Assembly (NCBI GenBank): GCA_030690365.1 | Contig: JAUYGX010000130.1 | Location: 1 to 47,095 of the forward strand | Reading direction: 5' to 3' | DNA length: 47,095 nucleotides | Source of the DNA: Bacteroidales bacterium | GTDB taxonomy: Bacteria > Bacteroidota > Bacteroidia > Bacteroidales > F082 | Shown: positions 23,472-29,981 of the stretch, one piece after another | Position numbering within the stretch: the stretch's first letter is position 1 | Layout of the letters: every line of letters starts with the position of its first letter | Program-made: the position numbers and the translations under genes | The notes under the pieces: generated by a model | Told to the model about the DNA's origin: nothing | Databases searched by the model: none | What the model saw: only the letters and a program-made list of their open reading frames with translations

Positions 23472-24905
23472 TTAATTAACCAGTTCGCCTTCGATGGAAA
23501 GTGGCGCGGCATTTGTTACTTTAATGGTGGCGTATTTACCCACCATATCTTCCTGATCGCATTTAAACCGGGTCACAATCCTGCCTTCGGTGTACGCCGA
23601 CAGATATCCGCTTTTGCGGTCGTTGCCACGAACCAGCACTTTCAGGGTGCGGCCCACCAACTGCCGGTTATAGTCGAGGGTGTGCTTCATCATCTCATCG
23701 GTAAGCCGATGATAGCGTTCTTTTTTTTCATCATGGGGAATGTCGTCGGCCCAGCGCGAGCTGGCTGCTCCCGGACGGGGCGAGTATTGGGCAATATAGG
23801 CCATGTTGTATTTGAATTCCCCCATGATCTTCATGGTGTTGTTGAATTCTTCCTCAGTTTCTCCGGTAAAACCGACAATAATATCAGTAAACAAGGTAGC
23901 TTGAGGGATCAGTCGTTTGATGGTGCTGACTATATCCCGGTATTTGCCCATGCCGTGGTTGCGGTTCATGCGCACCAGCATGTTGTCGTCGCCCGATTGC
24001 ACCGGAAGGTGAATTTGCTTGGCCAGACAGTCGTATTGAGCCACCATTTCGATGATGTCGTCGCTCATGTCGCGCGGATGAGGTGAGGTAAAATACACCC
24101 AGAAATCTTCTTTCGATTCCAGGCCAAATTCTCCAATTTTTTGGAGCAATCCCGCAAAGGTAATTTCGCCCCCTTTTTTATCCAATCCGTATGAATTTAC
24201 ATTCTGCCCCAACAGGGTAATTGCTTTAAATCCTTTGCCAACCAAGTGTTTAAGTTCGTTGAGGATTTCATCGGAAGGACGTGAAACTTCCCGGCCACGG
24301 GTATATGGAACGGCACAAAACGTACAGAACTTGTTACATCCGTTTTGGATGGGAATGAAGGCTTCAAAACCAGATCCGTATTTGGGTGTGATGTGCCAGA
24401 AGTCTTTAATGTGATCTTCCGGTTTCTGGGGGAGGATTTCAACCTGAACAGGTTTGTAAGCTGCCGGATTAAGCCTGAAAGCGGCAGGATTGGGAGCAAC
24501 GTGGTGGTTGGTTTTTACCAGATCGCCAAAACCGGCATCCAGCGATTGTATGCTGGCGGCCGACACCACCCCGTACTGACTGATCATGTCGGGCAGTTGC
24601 GGCAACTGACTCATGGGGAAAACCAGATCGAACATTTTTAGGAACTTTTGCTTATCGGCGGGCAGTACACATCCGGAAACAAAGGTAATCAGGTTTTTGC
24701 GGTTTTTCCATTTGTTCCATTTGGCCACCATGTTGTACACCTTGTCGATGCCTTTCTGTCGTACCGAACAGGCAATTACGCCCAGCAGGTTGGCTTCATC
24801 CTCCTTATCGGTTGCCACAAATCCCATCCCCTCGAGCACCTGCTGAACGCGCTCTCCATCAGAAATGTTCATCTGACAACCCAATTGTACTATATGATAT
24901 TTCAT
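23472..24905 (-). CDS. MiaB-type tRNA methylthiotransferase (atypical subgroup)
   Basis: 477-residue radical-SAM methylthiotransferase, probably making ms2i6A37. Cluster cysteines are C10 (LGCQMN), C46 (ACSVRQKG) and C79 (SGCVLP); the radical-SAM triad is C190, C194, C197 (GCNKFCTFC), followed by AVPYTRGREVSRPSDEIL, LLGQNVNSYG, LPVQSGDDNMLVRMNR, TDIIVGFTGETEEEF and YIAQYSPRPG. It lacks the N-terminal extension and the NTC/GCMAER forms that I know from Bacteroidota MiaB; its wording is closer to MiaB-like proteins of candidate-phyla bacteria. Residues 112-165 form a variable linker. It lies 14 bp after the reductase and 11 bp before mtaB. Whether it is the only MiaB of this cell is unknown. 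Confidence 0.85.
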   Translation of the reverse strand: MKYHIVQLGCQMNISDGERVQQVLEGMGFVATDKEDEANLLGVIACSVRQKGIDKVYNMVAKWNKWKNRKNLITFVSGCVLPADKQKFLKMFDLVFPMSQLPQLPDMISQYGVVSAASIQSLDAGFGDLVKTNHHVAPNPAAFRLNPAAYKPVQVEILPQKPEDHIKDFWHITPKYGSGFEAFIPIQNGCNKFCTFCAVPYTRGREVSRPSDEILNELKHLVGKGFKAITLLGQNVNSYGLDKKGGEITFAGLLQKIGEFGLESKEDFWVYFTSPHPRDMSDDIIEMVAQYDCLAKQIHLPVQSGDDNMLVRMNRNHGMGKYRDIVSTIKRLIPQATLFTDIIVGFTGETEEEFNNTMKIMGEFKYNMAYIAQYSPRPGAASSRWADDIPHDEKKERYHRLTDEMMKHTLDYNRQLVGRTLKVLVRGNDRKSGYLSAYTEGRIVTRFKCDQEDMVGKYATIKVTNAAPLSIEGELVN

Positions 24906-24919
24906 GATTTGGTTCTTGA

Positions 24920-25573
24920 TTAAAAATAGACTTCCGCGTGAAGCTGGTTGTGTGGAATCCCCTTTTTGTCCAGGATGTCCATGGCTTCGCGAATCATCTT
25001 AAAGTTGCCACAGAAGTAGCAGATGGTAGATTTATCGATGGGGTGTTTTAGCAAATAATCGGTTACCCTTCCTGCGAAATCCCCGGTTTGGTCACCGGAT
25101 GTACACTTAATATAGCGGTTTTTGTCGTAATGGTGACTTTCATAGCCTTCCTTGCCATATCGTACCCCATGCAAGAGGGTATAATCGAGTTCGGGATGAC
25201 TTTTAACCATGCAATGAAATGGCGAAATGCCTGTTCCTGAAGAAACGAACAGGAATTTATGGTTAGGAATAAGTTTTTCGTCGAGGCTGAAAAAGCCAAG
25301 GGGGCCTTCCACCTGGAGATAATTCCCGGGTTGTATATCTTTAAGTTTTATCGATACATCGCCATCGTCCACTTCTTTAATGAGGACTTCCAGAAATTCT
25401 TCATTGTTGCCACTGTAGATGGAATATTCGCGTTGATTCAGGTCGCCATCAGCGCCAAGCAGGATATGCTGTCCGGCTTCAAACTCCAGTCCGTTTCGGT
25501 CCATTTGCAGGATATAAGTCGATTCGGTGAGGAACTTTACATCGCGAAGCCTATGTTTACCATTGGTTTGCAT
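24920..25573 (-). CDS. Ferredoxin--NADP reductase-like flavoprotein
   Basis: 217-residue FAD/NAD(P)-binding oxidoreductase. The FAD domain (about 1-100) has the flavin motif REYSIYSG at 48-55 and VEGPLGFF; the pyridine-nucleotide domain has FVSSGTGISPFHCM (113-119 core), ICYFCGNFKMIREAM, and ends AEVYF, typical of the reductase family. It has no fused 2Fe-2S domain, so it needs an electron partner such as flavodoxin or ferredoxin. It is first in an operon with two radical-SAM methylthiotransferases, which makes an electron-supply role attractive but inferred. Promoter at 25648-25655, with a hairpin in the leader. Confidence 0.87.
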   Translation of the reverse strand: MQTNGKHRLRDVKFLTESTYILQMDRNGLEFEAGQHILLGADGDLNQREYSIYSGNNEEFLEVLIKEVDDGDVSIKLKDIQPGNYLQVEGPLGFFSLDEKLIPNHKFLFVSSGTGISPFHCMVKSHPELDYTLLHGVRYGKEGYESHHYDKNRYIKCTSGDQTGDFAGRVTDYLLKHPIDKSTICYFCGNFKMIREAMDILDKKGIPHNQLHAEVYF

Positions 25574-25617
25574 GAGTTATATTGTAGTGATAATTAGTAC
25601 CTTAATGAATTATCTAT

Positions 25618-25634
25618 CTCCGGTATCGCCGGAG
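25618..25634 (-). other. Hairpin in the predicted leader of the reductase operon
   Basis: CTCCGGCGATACCGGAG on the minus strand: a 6-bp stem with a 5-base loop, 13 bases after the -7 element at 25648 and 44 bases before the start codon. It is not followed by T residues, so a stability or regulatory role is more likely than termination. Confidence 0.5.
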
Positions 25635-25647
25635 AATTTTGAGTGTG

Positions 25648-25655
25648 CAAAGATA
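25648..25655 (-). promoter_or_regulatory. Predicted -7 element (TATCTTTG) for the reductase-miaB-mtaB operon
   Basis: Consensus TAnnTTTG on the minus strand, 74 bases before the start codon at 25573; gives a leader of about 68 bases. Confidence 0.55.
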
Positions 25656-25766
25656 GGAAAATTTGGGTTGGAGAAAATGTGTATTATAATACCCGGCTAA
25701 TGTTATTTAAGACGGTAATGCTGTATTCAATAAACCAAAGAGAATTACTTCAACGCAGGATTATTT

Positions 25767-26627
25767 CTAAAATATCCCGCCAATAGCAAGTTTTAACTCA
25801 ATTTCACTTCCGGGACCTCCTAAATACCACCACAGGGGATTATGTTTGTATTTTTCTCCATGTTCACCGGTAATTTCCCTGGCATAGTTATGAGGCATAA
25901 ACTGAAAGCCAACATTAAAGTCAACTATCAGGTGTTTGGTGTTGTTGATAATATCTGTCATACCGATGGCAGCTCCTAATCCCCCTGTATAAAAATGTGT
26001 GGATACGGTTTTTATGTAGTAATCCGCGTATCGGTAATTCAACTCGCCAAAATCAAAATAGGCCACCAACACGGCTGCCTGTGCATAAAATCCGTAACTC
26101 TTATTGCGCTTTAAGTACCGCCTTACATATAAGGAAGTTTTTAGTCCGGTAAATTGTTCGCTGCCAAAAAATTCGCGGCCCTTATAATAATAAGTGAGGT
26201 AGGCGCCTGCCGAGTATTTGAGGTTGACAAACCTTTCGAATCGCATGCTGAAAGCCCCCACCACCAGTTTTGTAGGTAAAAATGAGACAGTGTTTTTTAA
26301 CGTTGGCAGGTCGGATGCATCCGGATGAATACGGTGCAATTTTAATTTCAGATTGTTGTGATTTGGAATCAATTTCACCATTTTTGATTGATAACCAGGA
26401 TGTGTGATATAAAGTGTATCCACAGTCGTGGGTATTGTAAAACGGAAATTTCCTGATTTTTTGGTTAGAGTGGTGAATGTTCCATCCCCGGAAGAAACCA
26501 CAACGCTGTCGATAGCCAAATAACTGACCTGGTTGAGGACGCTCCCGGAAATCGTTTTCAGGGGTTGTTCCTGAGCTGCACTTATCAGGAAAACAAGAAA
26601 GAATATACCCGTAATGGCTTGCTTCAT
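25767..26627 (-). CDS. Outer-membrane beta-barrel protein with CarboxypepD_reg-like plug
   Basis: 286-residue exported protein with a signal peptide (ITGIFFLVFLISAAQ). Residues about 22-95 form a CNA-B/carboxypeptidase-regulatory-like domain (KTISGSVLNQVSYLAIDSVV, SGNFRFTIPTTVDTLYITHP). The rest alternates aromatic and small residues as in outer-membrane strands (YSAGAYLTYYYKGREF, LYVRRYLKRNKSYGFYAQAA) and ends in IELKLAIGGIF, with a terminal Phe as expected for BAM-assembled barrels. Too small to be a TonB-dependent transporter; the substrate is unknown. Promoter at 26642-26649; divergent from the NlpC/P60 gene. Confidence 0.8.
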   Translation of the reverse strand: MKQAITGIFFLVFLISAAQEQPLKTISGSVLNQVSYLAIDSVVVSSGDGTFTTLTKKSGNFRFTIPTTVDTLYITHPGYQSKMVKLIPNHNNLKLKLHRIHPDASDLPTLKNTVSFLPTKLVVGAFSMRFERFVNLKYSAGAYLTYYYKGREFFGSEQFTGLKTSLYVRRYLKRNKSYGFYAQAAVLVAYFDFGELNYRYADYYIKTVSTHFYTGGLGAAIGMTDIINNTKHLIVDFNVGFQFMPHNYAREITGEHGEKYKHNPLWWYLGGPGSEIELKLAIGGIF

Positions 26628-26641
26628 ATGGCATTTTTATA

Positions 26642-26649
26642 CAAAGATA
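26642..26649 (-). promoter_or_regulatory. Predicted -7 element (TATCTTTG)
   Basis: Consensus TAnnTTTG on the minus strand, 14 bases before the start of the beta-barrel gene, which implies a very short leader. Confidence 0.5.
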
Positions 26650-26733
26650 AAATTTGGTGGTTAAAAATGATGCTTCCCGACATTGTTTTTACCCGTTAAA
26701 AATAATTCTTCACATATTCCGTTTTTAAGCCCT

Positions 26734-27651
26734 ATGCAGTTGAAAGCTTTTTATCTGGTTATTTTTTTTGTGATTCTTCTCATTCATTCTCTTTCGGCAC
26801 AAAGCGATGGCAGAATGGAGAAGAAACTTCAACATCTGTTTGAAAATGGCCGGTACGAAAAGTGCTACCAAAAGGCCGTCAGGTTTCATAAAAACAAACC
26901 TGAATCACCTGTTCCTGAGTATTATATTTCGAAGGTAAACATTCAGAAATACGCCTCACAACGATCGGCCGACTCTGATGAATTCAGGTTGTTTACCGGA
27001 TTCACCGGATGGGGTGAATCACTTCCTGCTAAATATTGTAATTGGAGTAAGTTTGAGAGTGATTCGCTATTGGCCCGTAACTACCTGGTTTATGATACCA
27101 TGCAGTTATACGGAGGGTATAAAAAAGAGTCCAACTTTTTCCTAAGCAATTTTCAGGATACGCTATCTGTTTTCAGCTATTATTTCCCTTCATTCAAGGC
27201 ACTTAAAACTGAGGAAAGGGTGGGATTTTTATCCAGATCAGATTCATTAAGGTGGGAAATCGTACAATATGCTGAATCGTTTATGGGTGTAAAATACCGG
27301 TATTCAGGCGATAATCCTGAAACAGGTTTTGATTGCTCTGGTTTTACGCGCTATATATATCATCGTGTTGGTGTTGAGCTTCCTCACAATGCACAGGAGC
27401 AAAGCGAATCAGATGGCAGAATTATCACTCTGGCGGAGGCCAAAGTGGGGGATTTAATTTTTTTCGGTTCCACCAGCAAAGGACACGTCCATATCAGGCA
27501 TACCGGTATCATTTATTCGATCGAAAAGGATGAAGTTAAGGTAATTCATTGCGCCACCGGAGGTGTTCAAATTGATGATAAACTCACCGATTGGGAACAT
27601 TATTGGAAACACAAGGTGTTGTTTGTGAAAACATTGTCGCCGTTAGAATAA
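26734..27651 (+). CDS. NlpC/P60 family cell-wall hydrolase
   Basis: 305-residue secreted endopeptidase cleaving peptidoglycan stem peptides. A signal peptide runs to about residue 22 (FYLVIFFVILLIHSLSA). The C-terminal NlpC/P60 domain (about 175-300) has the catalytic Cys 201 in DCSGFTRYIYHRVG, His 256 in IRHTGIIY and His 272 as the third polar residue; VGDLIFFG is the conserved strand. The start at 26734 is preferred over 26683 because it puts a clean signal peptide at the N-terminus. Residues 25-170 have no recognised domain. Confidence 0.92.
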   Translation: MQLKAFYLVIFFVILLIHSLSAQSDGRMEKKLQHLFENGRYEKCYQKAVRFHKNKPESPVPEYYISKVNIQKYASQRSADSDEFRLFTGFTGWGESLPAKYCNWSKFESDSLLARNYLVYDTMQLYGGYKKESNFFLSNFQDTLSVFSYYFPSFKALKTEERVGFLSRSDSLRWEIVQYAESFMGVKYRYSGDNPETGFDCSGFTRYIYHRVGVELPHNAQEQSESDGRIITLAEAKVGDLIFFGSTSKGHVHIRHTGIIYSIEKDEVKVIHCATGGVQIDDKLTDWEHYWKHKVLFVKTLSPLE

Positions 27652-27672
27652 CTTCAATGGACCGTTACCTGT

Positions 27673-28743
27673 TTATAAGGGTGGTTTGCTCAGCTTGGTT
27701 TTCAAAACCCGATGATCGCGGGTTAAAGCATGAATAATAAACAAGCCCTTGCCAGGAAGAAAATAGCTGGACTTTGGCGGAGAATCGATAATCAATCTTC
27801 CTTGCAGATCCCAAATCTCAATCCGCGTAATTTCTGTCAGAGGGGCTTCAATTTTAATGATGTCACCTAAATTCTGTACATATAATTCGGTACCTGTGTA
27901 TTTTTCATCCACACCTACCAGCACATCCACAAAGATGCTGTCTTCGGCTTTGTCGCAGGCATTGCTCACTACCACTTTGTATTCACCGGCGGTTGAAACC
28001 TCTATTGTTTGGGTAATTTCTCCCGTCGACCAGTCATAGGCACTTCCCGGATTACCGGCATCCAGCACCAGCGATTGCCCGTACAGAATGGTGGGATCAT
28101 TCCCAAGTTCCACCATTGGCCATTCATTCACGGTTACATTTTGAAGGGCAGGTTCACTTAAACCACAGTTGTTTACAGCACTTACTTCGACAACATGTAA
28201 CCCGAGCCCCGTCCAATAATAAACCAGGATGGTTGAGTCAGTATCCTGTACCAAACCGTCAACTTTCCATTGACACCACGATCCATCCATTATCACGGTG
28301 GAATAGGTGGATTCGGTCAGGTTGCAGGCTGCCGTGTCGCCTTCGATGGGGGCGGGGGCATCTGGAGATCCAACCACTTGTACAGATAAGAAAGAATTTG
28401 CGTTGCCCGTAGTGTCGCAGGTAAGCTCGATACTGATGATGAAAATTCCGCTTTCGTACCAATACACTTCCATGGTATCGGCAGAGGTGTTTTGCAGGAT
28501 GCCATCAATAAACCATTGGGTTTCACATCCAATCGGAATATCTGCCGAATATACCATGGTCTCTCCCTGACAGGCTTGTGCCGGGCCGCTCACGATACCG
28601 GGAACATCGGGTGGTGGTGGGATGGTATCTGTCAGGAAGATATCCTCAACAATTGAAGAGGCCATTAAAAAGTTGGATAGCAGCATAAGCATGACCACTA
28701 TGAAGAGGGAGCACCTGGTTTTATTCCGGCAATGATCTATCAT
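27673..28743 (-). CDS. Secreted protein with Ig-like repeats and T9SS-type C-terminal region
   Basis: About 356 residues from the Met at 28743; an upstream ATG at 28791 would add 16. A signal peptide (SLFIVVMLMLLSNFLMASS) is followed by three PKD/Ig-like modules with paired cysteines (ACQGETMVYSADIPIGCETQ, ACNLTESTYSTVIMDGSWCQ, WSTGEITQTIEVSTAGEYKV). The C-terminal 70 residues (EITRIEIWDLQGRLIIDSPP, then GKGLFIIHALTRD) resemble a Por secretion system type A sorting domain. Probably exported by type IX secretion and surface-attached. Partner unknown; converges with the NlpC gene. Confidence 0.8.
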   Translation of the reverse strand: MIDHCRNKTRCSLFIVVMLMLLSNFLMASSIVEDIFLTDTIPPPPDVPGIVSGPAQACQGETMVYSADIPIGCETQWFIDGILQNTSADTMEVYWYESGIFIISIELTCDTTGNANSFLSVQVVGSPDAPAPIEGDTAACNLTESTYSTVIMDGSWCQWKVDGLVQDTDSTILVYYWTGLGLHVVEVSAVNNCGLSEPALQNVTVNEWPMVELGNDPTILYGQSLVLDAGNPGSAYDWSTGEITQTIEVSTAGEYKVVVSNACDKAEDSIFVDVLVGVDEKYTGTELYVQNLGDIIKIEAPLTEITRIEIWDLQGRLIIDSPPKSSYFLPGKGLFIIHALTRDHRVLKTKLSKPPL

Positions 28744-28846
28744 GTTACCTGCATTGGATAAATAGTTTGTAAAGGTATGATTATTAACCATGTCAGGATT
28801 CTATATTAAAACTAAAATAACCTAATAATAGTGATGGAAACCATTG

Positions 28847-28854
28847 TATATTTG
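28847..28854 (+). promoter_or_regulatory. -7-like element (TATATTTG) adjacent to the start codon
   Basis: Consensus TAnnTTTG ends 4 bases before the ATG at 28859. If it is used, transcription would start at or near the A of the start codon, giving a leaderless mRNA. Confidence 0.4.
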
Positions 28855-28858
28855 CGCC

Positions 28859-29230
28859 ATGAAAATCAGGTTTAAAATAGTTGGATTTCTACTTCTCGCG
28901 ATCCTGTATCAAGGGATGATTGTTAACTCACAGAATACCCTGTTTCATTCTTCATTACAAAATACTCAAAGCGAATCGGTTCCGTCGTATTTCTCGGGCA
29001 ACACATTGGATCTTTTCTGTGTGCCTGTAGAAAGTGTGAACGTGGTTACGTCCATTGTCAACCTGCCCATACCCACCTTTAAAAATCAATCAAACGATTT
29101 TTCTGTTAACACCCTCATCTTCGACCTTAAGATGGTGGATGTTGTCAGGCATTATCTAACTTGTTCAAATCAAATCCTGCCCGGGTTAACCATCCGCGAC
29201 CAGATTTATCCCTTCCATTATTTTTGGTAA
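28859..29230 (+). CDS. Small exported protein, unknown function
   Basis: 123 residues beginning MKIRFKIVGFLLLAILYQG, a good signal peptide, then a mature part without a recognised domain. It contains two cysteines (SGNTLDLFCVPV and HYLTCSNQ) that could pair and ends in aromatic IYPFHYFW. The ATG at 28859 is preferred over a TTG at 28844, which would put charged/Cys residues ahead of the signal. A hairpin at 29287-29320 follows. No function can be proposed. Confidence 0.65.
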   Translation: MKIRFKIVGFLLLAILYQGMIVNSQNTLFHSSLQNTQSESVPSYFSGNTLDLFCVPVESVNVVTSIVNLPIPTFKNQSNDFSVNTLIFDLKMVDVVRHYLTCSNQILPGLTIRDQIYPFHYFW

Positions 29231-29286
29231 CACGCCTTGCTTTTATTGGGTTTTATTGATTTTGCATCGATAAAATATTTTATAGT

Positions 29287-29320
29287 ACCGTAAACAGATT
29301 CATTCATTGTGTTTTACGGT
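29287..29320 (+). terminator. Possible terminator hairpin
   Basis: ACCGTAAACA pairs with TGTTTTACGGT (one bulge) around a 13-base loop and is followed by TTTATCTT. The U tract is broken, so this is a moderate call. Confidence 0.45.
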
Positions 29321-29353
29321 TTTATCTTAATCATAAATTAAATAAAAAGCAAA

Positions 29354-29860
29354 ATGGATTTAGCATCATCTTTAATAGGACTTGGCTTTGTGTTGGCAAT
29401 TATCATCCCGATTGTATGGTCGAACATTGCTCAAAAAAATAAAAAATCGAAATCATTAAACAACTTTCTTAAATTGGCTGAGCAGCAACAGCTAAAAATC
29501 ACGGTGAGTGATGTTTGGAGCGATATCCATTTCATTGGTCTGGATAGTGAAGCTAAAAAGCTGTTTTATCTGAGAAAACAAGAAAATGATGAACAGAGTG
29601 TGCTGATTAACTTGTTGGACATTGTAAGCTGTAAGGTAATCAACATAGGAAGGACCGTGAAAACCGGCAATGGCAGCAGTAAAGTAATCGATCGGCTTGA
29701 ATTGAGATTCACTTATTCAAACCCGATGATTCCTGAAAAAACGATCGAATTCTATCATATAGATAAGAACGCGGCTTTTGGATCTGAGCTGCTTCTGATT
29801 GAAAAATGGGAAAATCTAATCAAAATGACTATGAAAATGAAGGGGTCCGTAGCAAGTTAA
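29354..29860 (+). CDS. Single-pass membrane protein, unknown function
   Basis: 168 residues with an N-terminal transmembrane helix (about 5-23, SSLIGLGFVLAIIIPIVW) and a cytoplasmic-type soluble domain rich in K and E. Motifs such as FLKLAEQQQLKITVSDVWSD, GLDSEAKKLFYLRKQE and a long stretch DRLELRFTYSNPMIPEKTIE show alternating beta strands, perhaps a PH-like fold. I do not recognise the family. It converges with parC across a hairpin at 29900-29931. Confidence 0.65.
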   Translation: MDLASSLIGLGFVLAIIIPIVWSNIAQKNKKSKSLNNFLKLAEQQQLKITVSDVWSDIHFIGLDSEAKKLFYLRKQENDEQSVLINLLDIVSCKVINIGRTVKTGNGSSKVIDRLELRFTYSNPMIPEKTIEFYHIDKNAAFGSELLLIEKWENLIKMTMKMKGSVAS

Positions 29861-29899
29861 GTAGTTCGTAATCAGTTAAGAAATTTCATTATTTATTTA

Positions 29900-29931
29900 A
29901 AATCAAGCCACCCTGATGGTGGTTATGATTT
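29900..29931 (-). terminator. Terminator hairpin after parC
   Basis: Minus-strand AAATCA...CCACC-ATCAG-GGTGG...TGATTT forms a two-part stem and is followed by TTAAATAAAT; it lies 50 bases past the parC stop, between convergent genes. Confidence 0.5.
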
Positions 29932-29981
29932 GATGATTAAACGTGGAATTTCTTTCCTGTCTGGTTTTAATTACCCATTCC

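Noticed and set aside
25618-25640. Terminator for the beta-barrel gene at 25767
   Set aside because: The hairpin is 130 bases past that stop, has no T tract on the minus strand, and lies downstream of the reductase promoter, so a leader hairpin is more likely.
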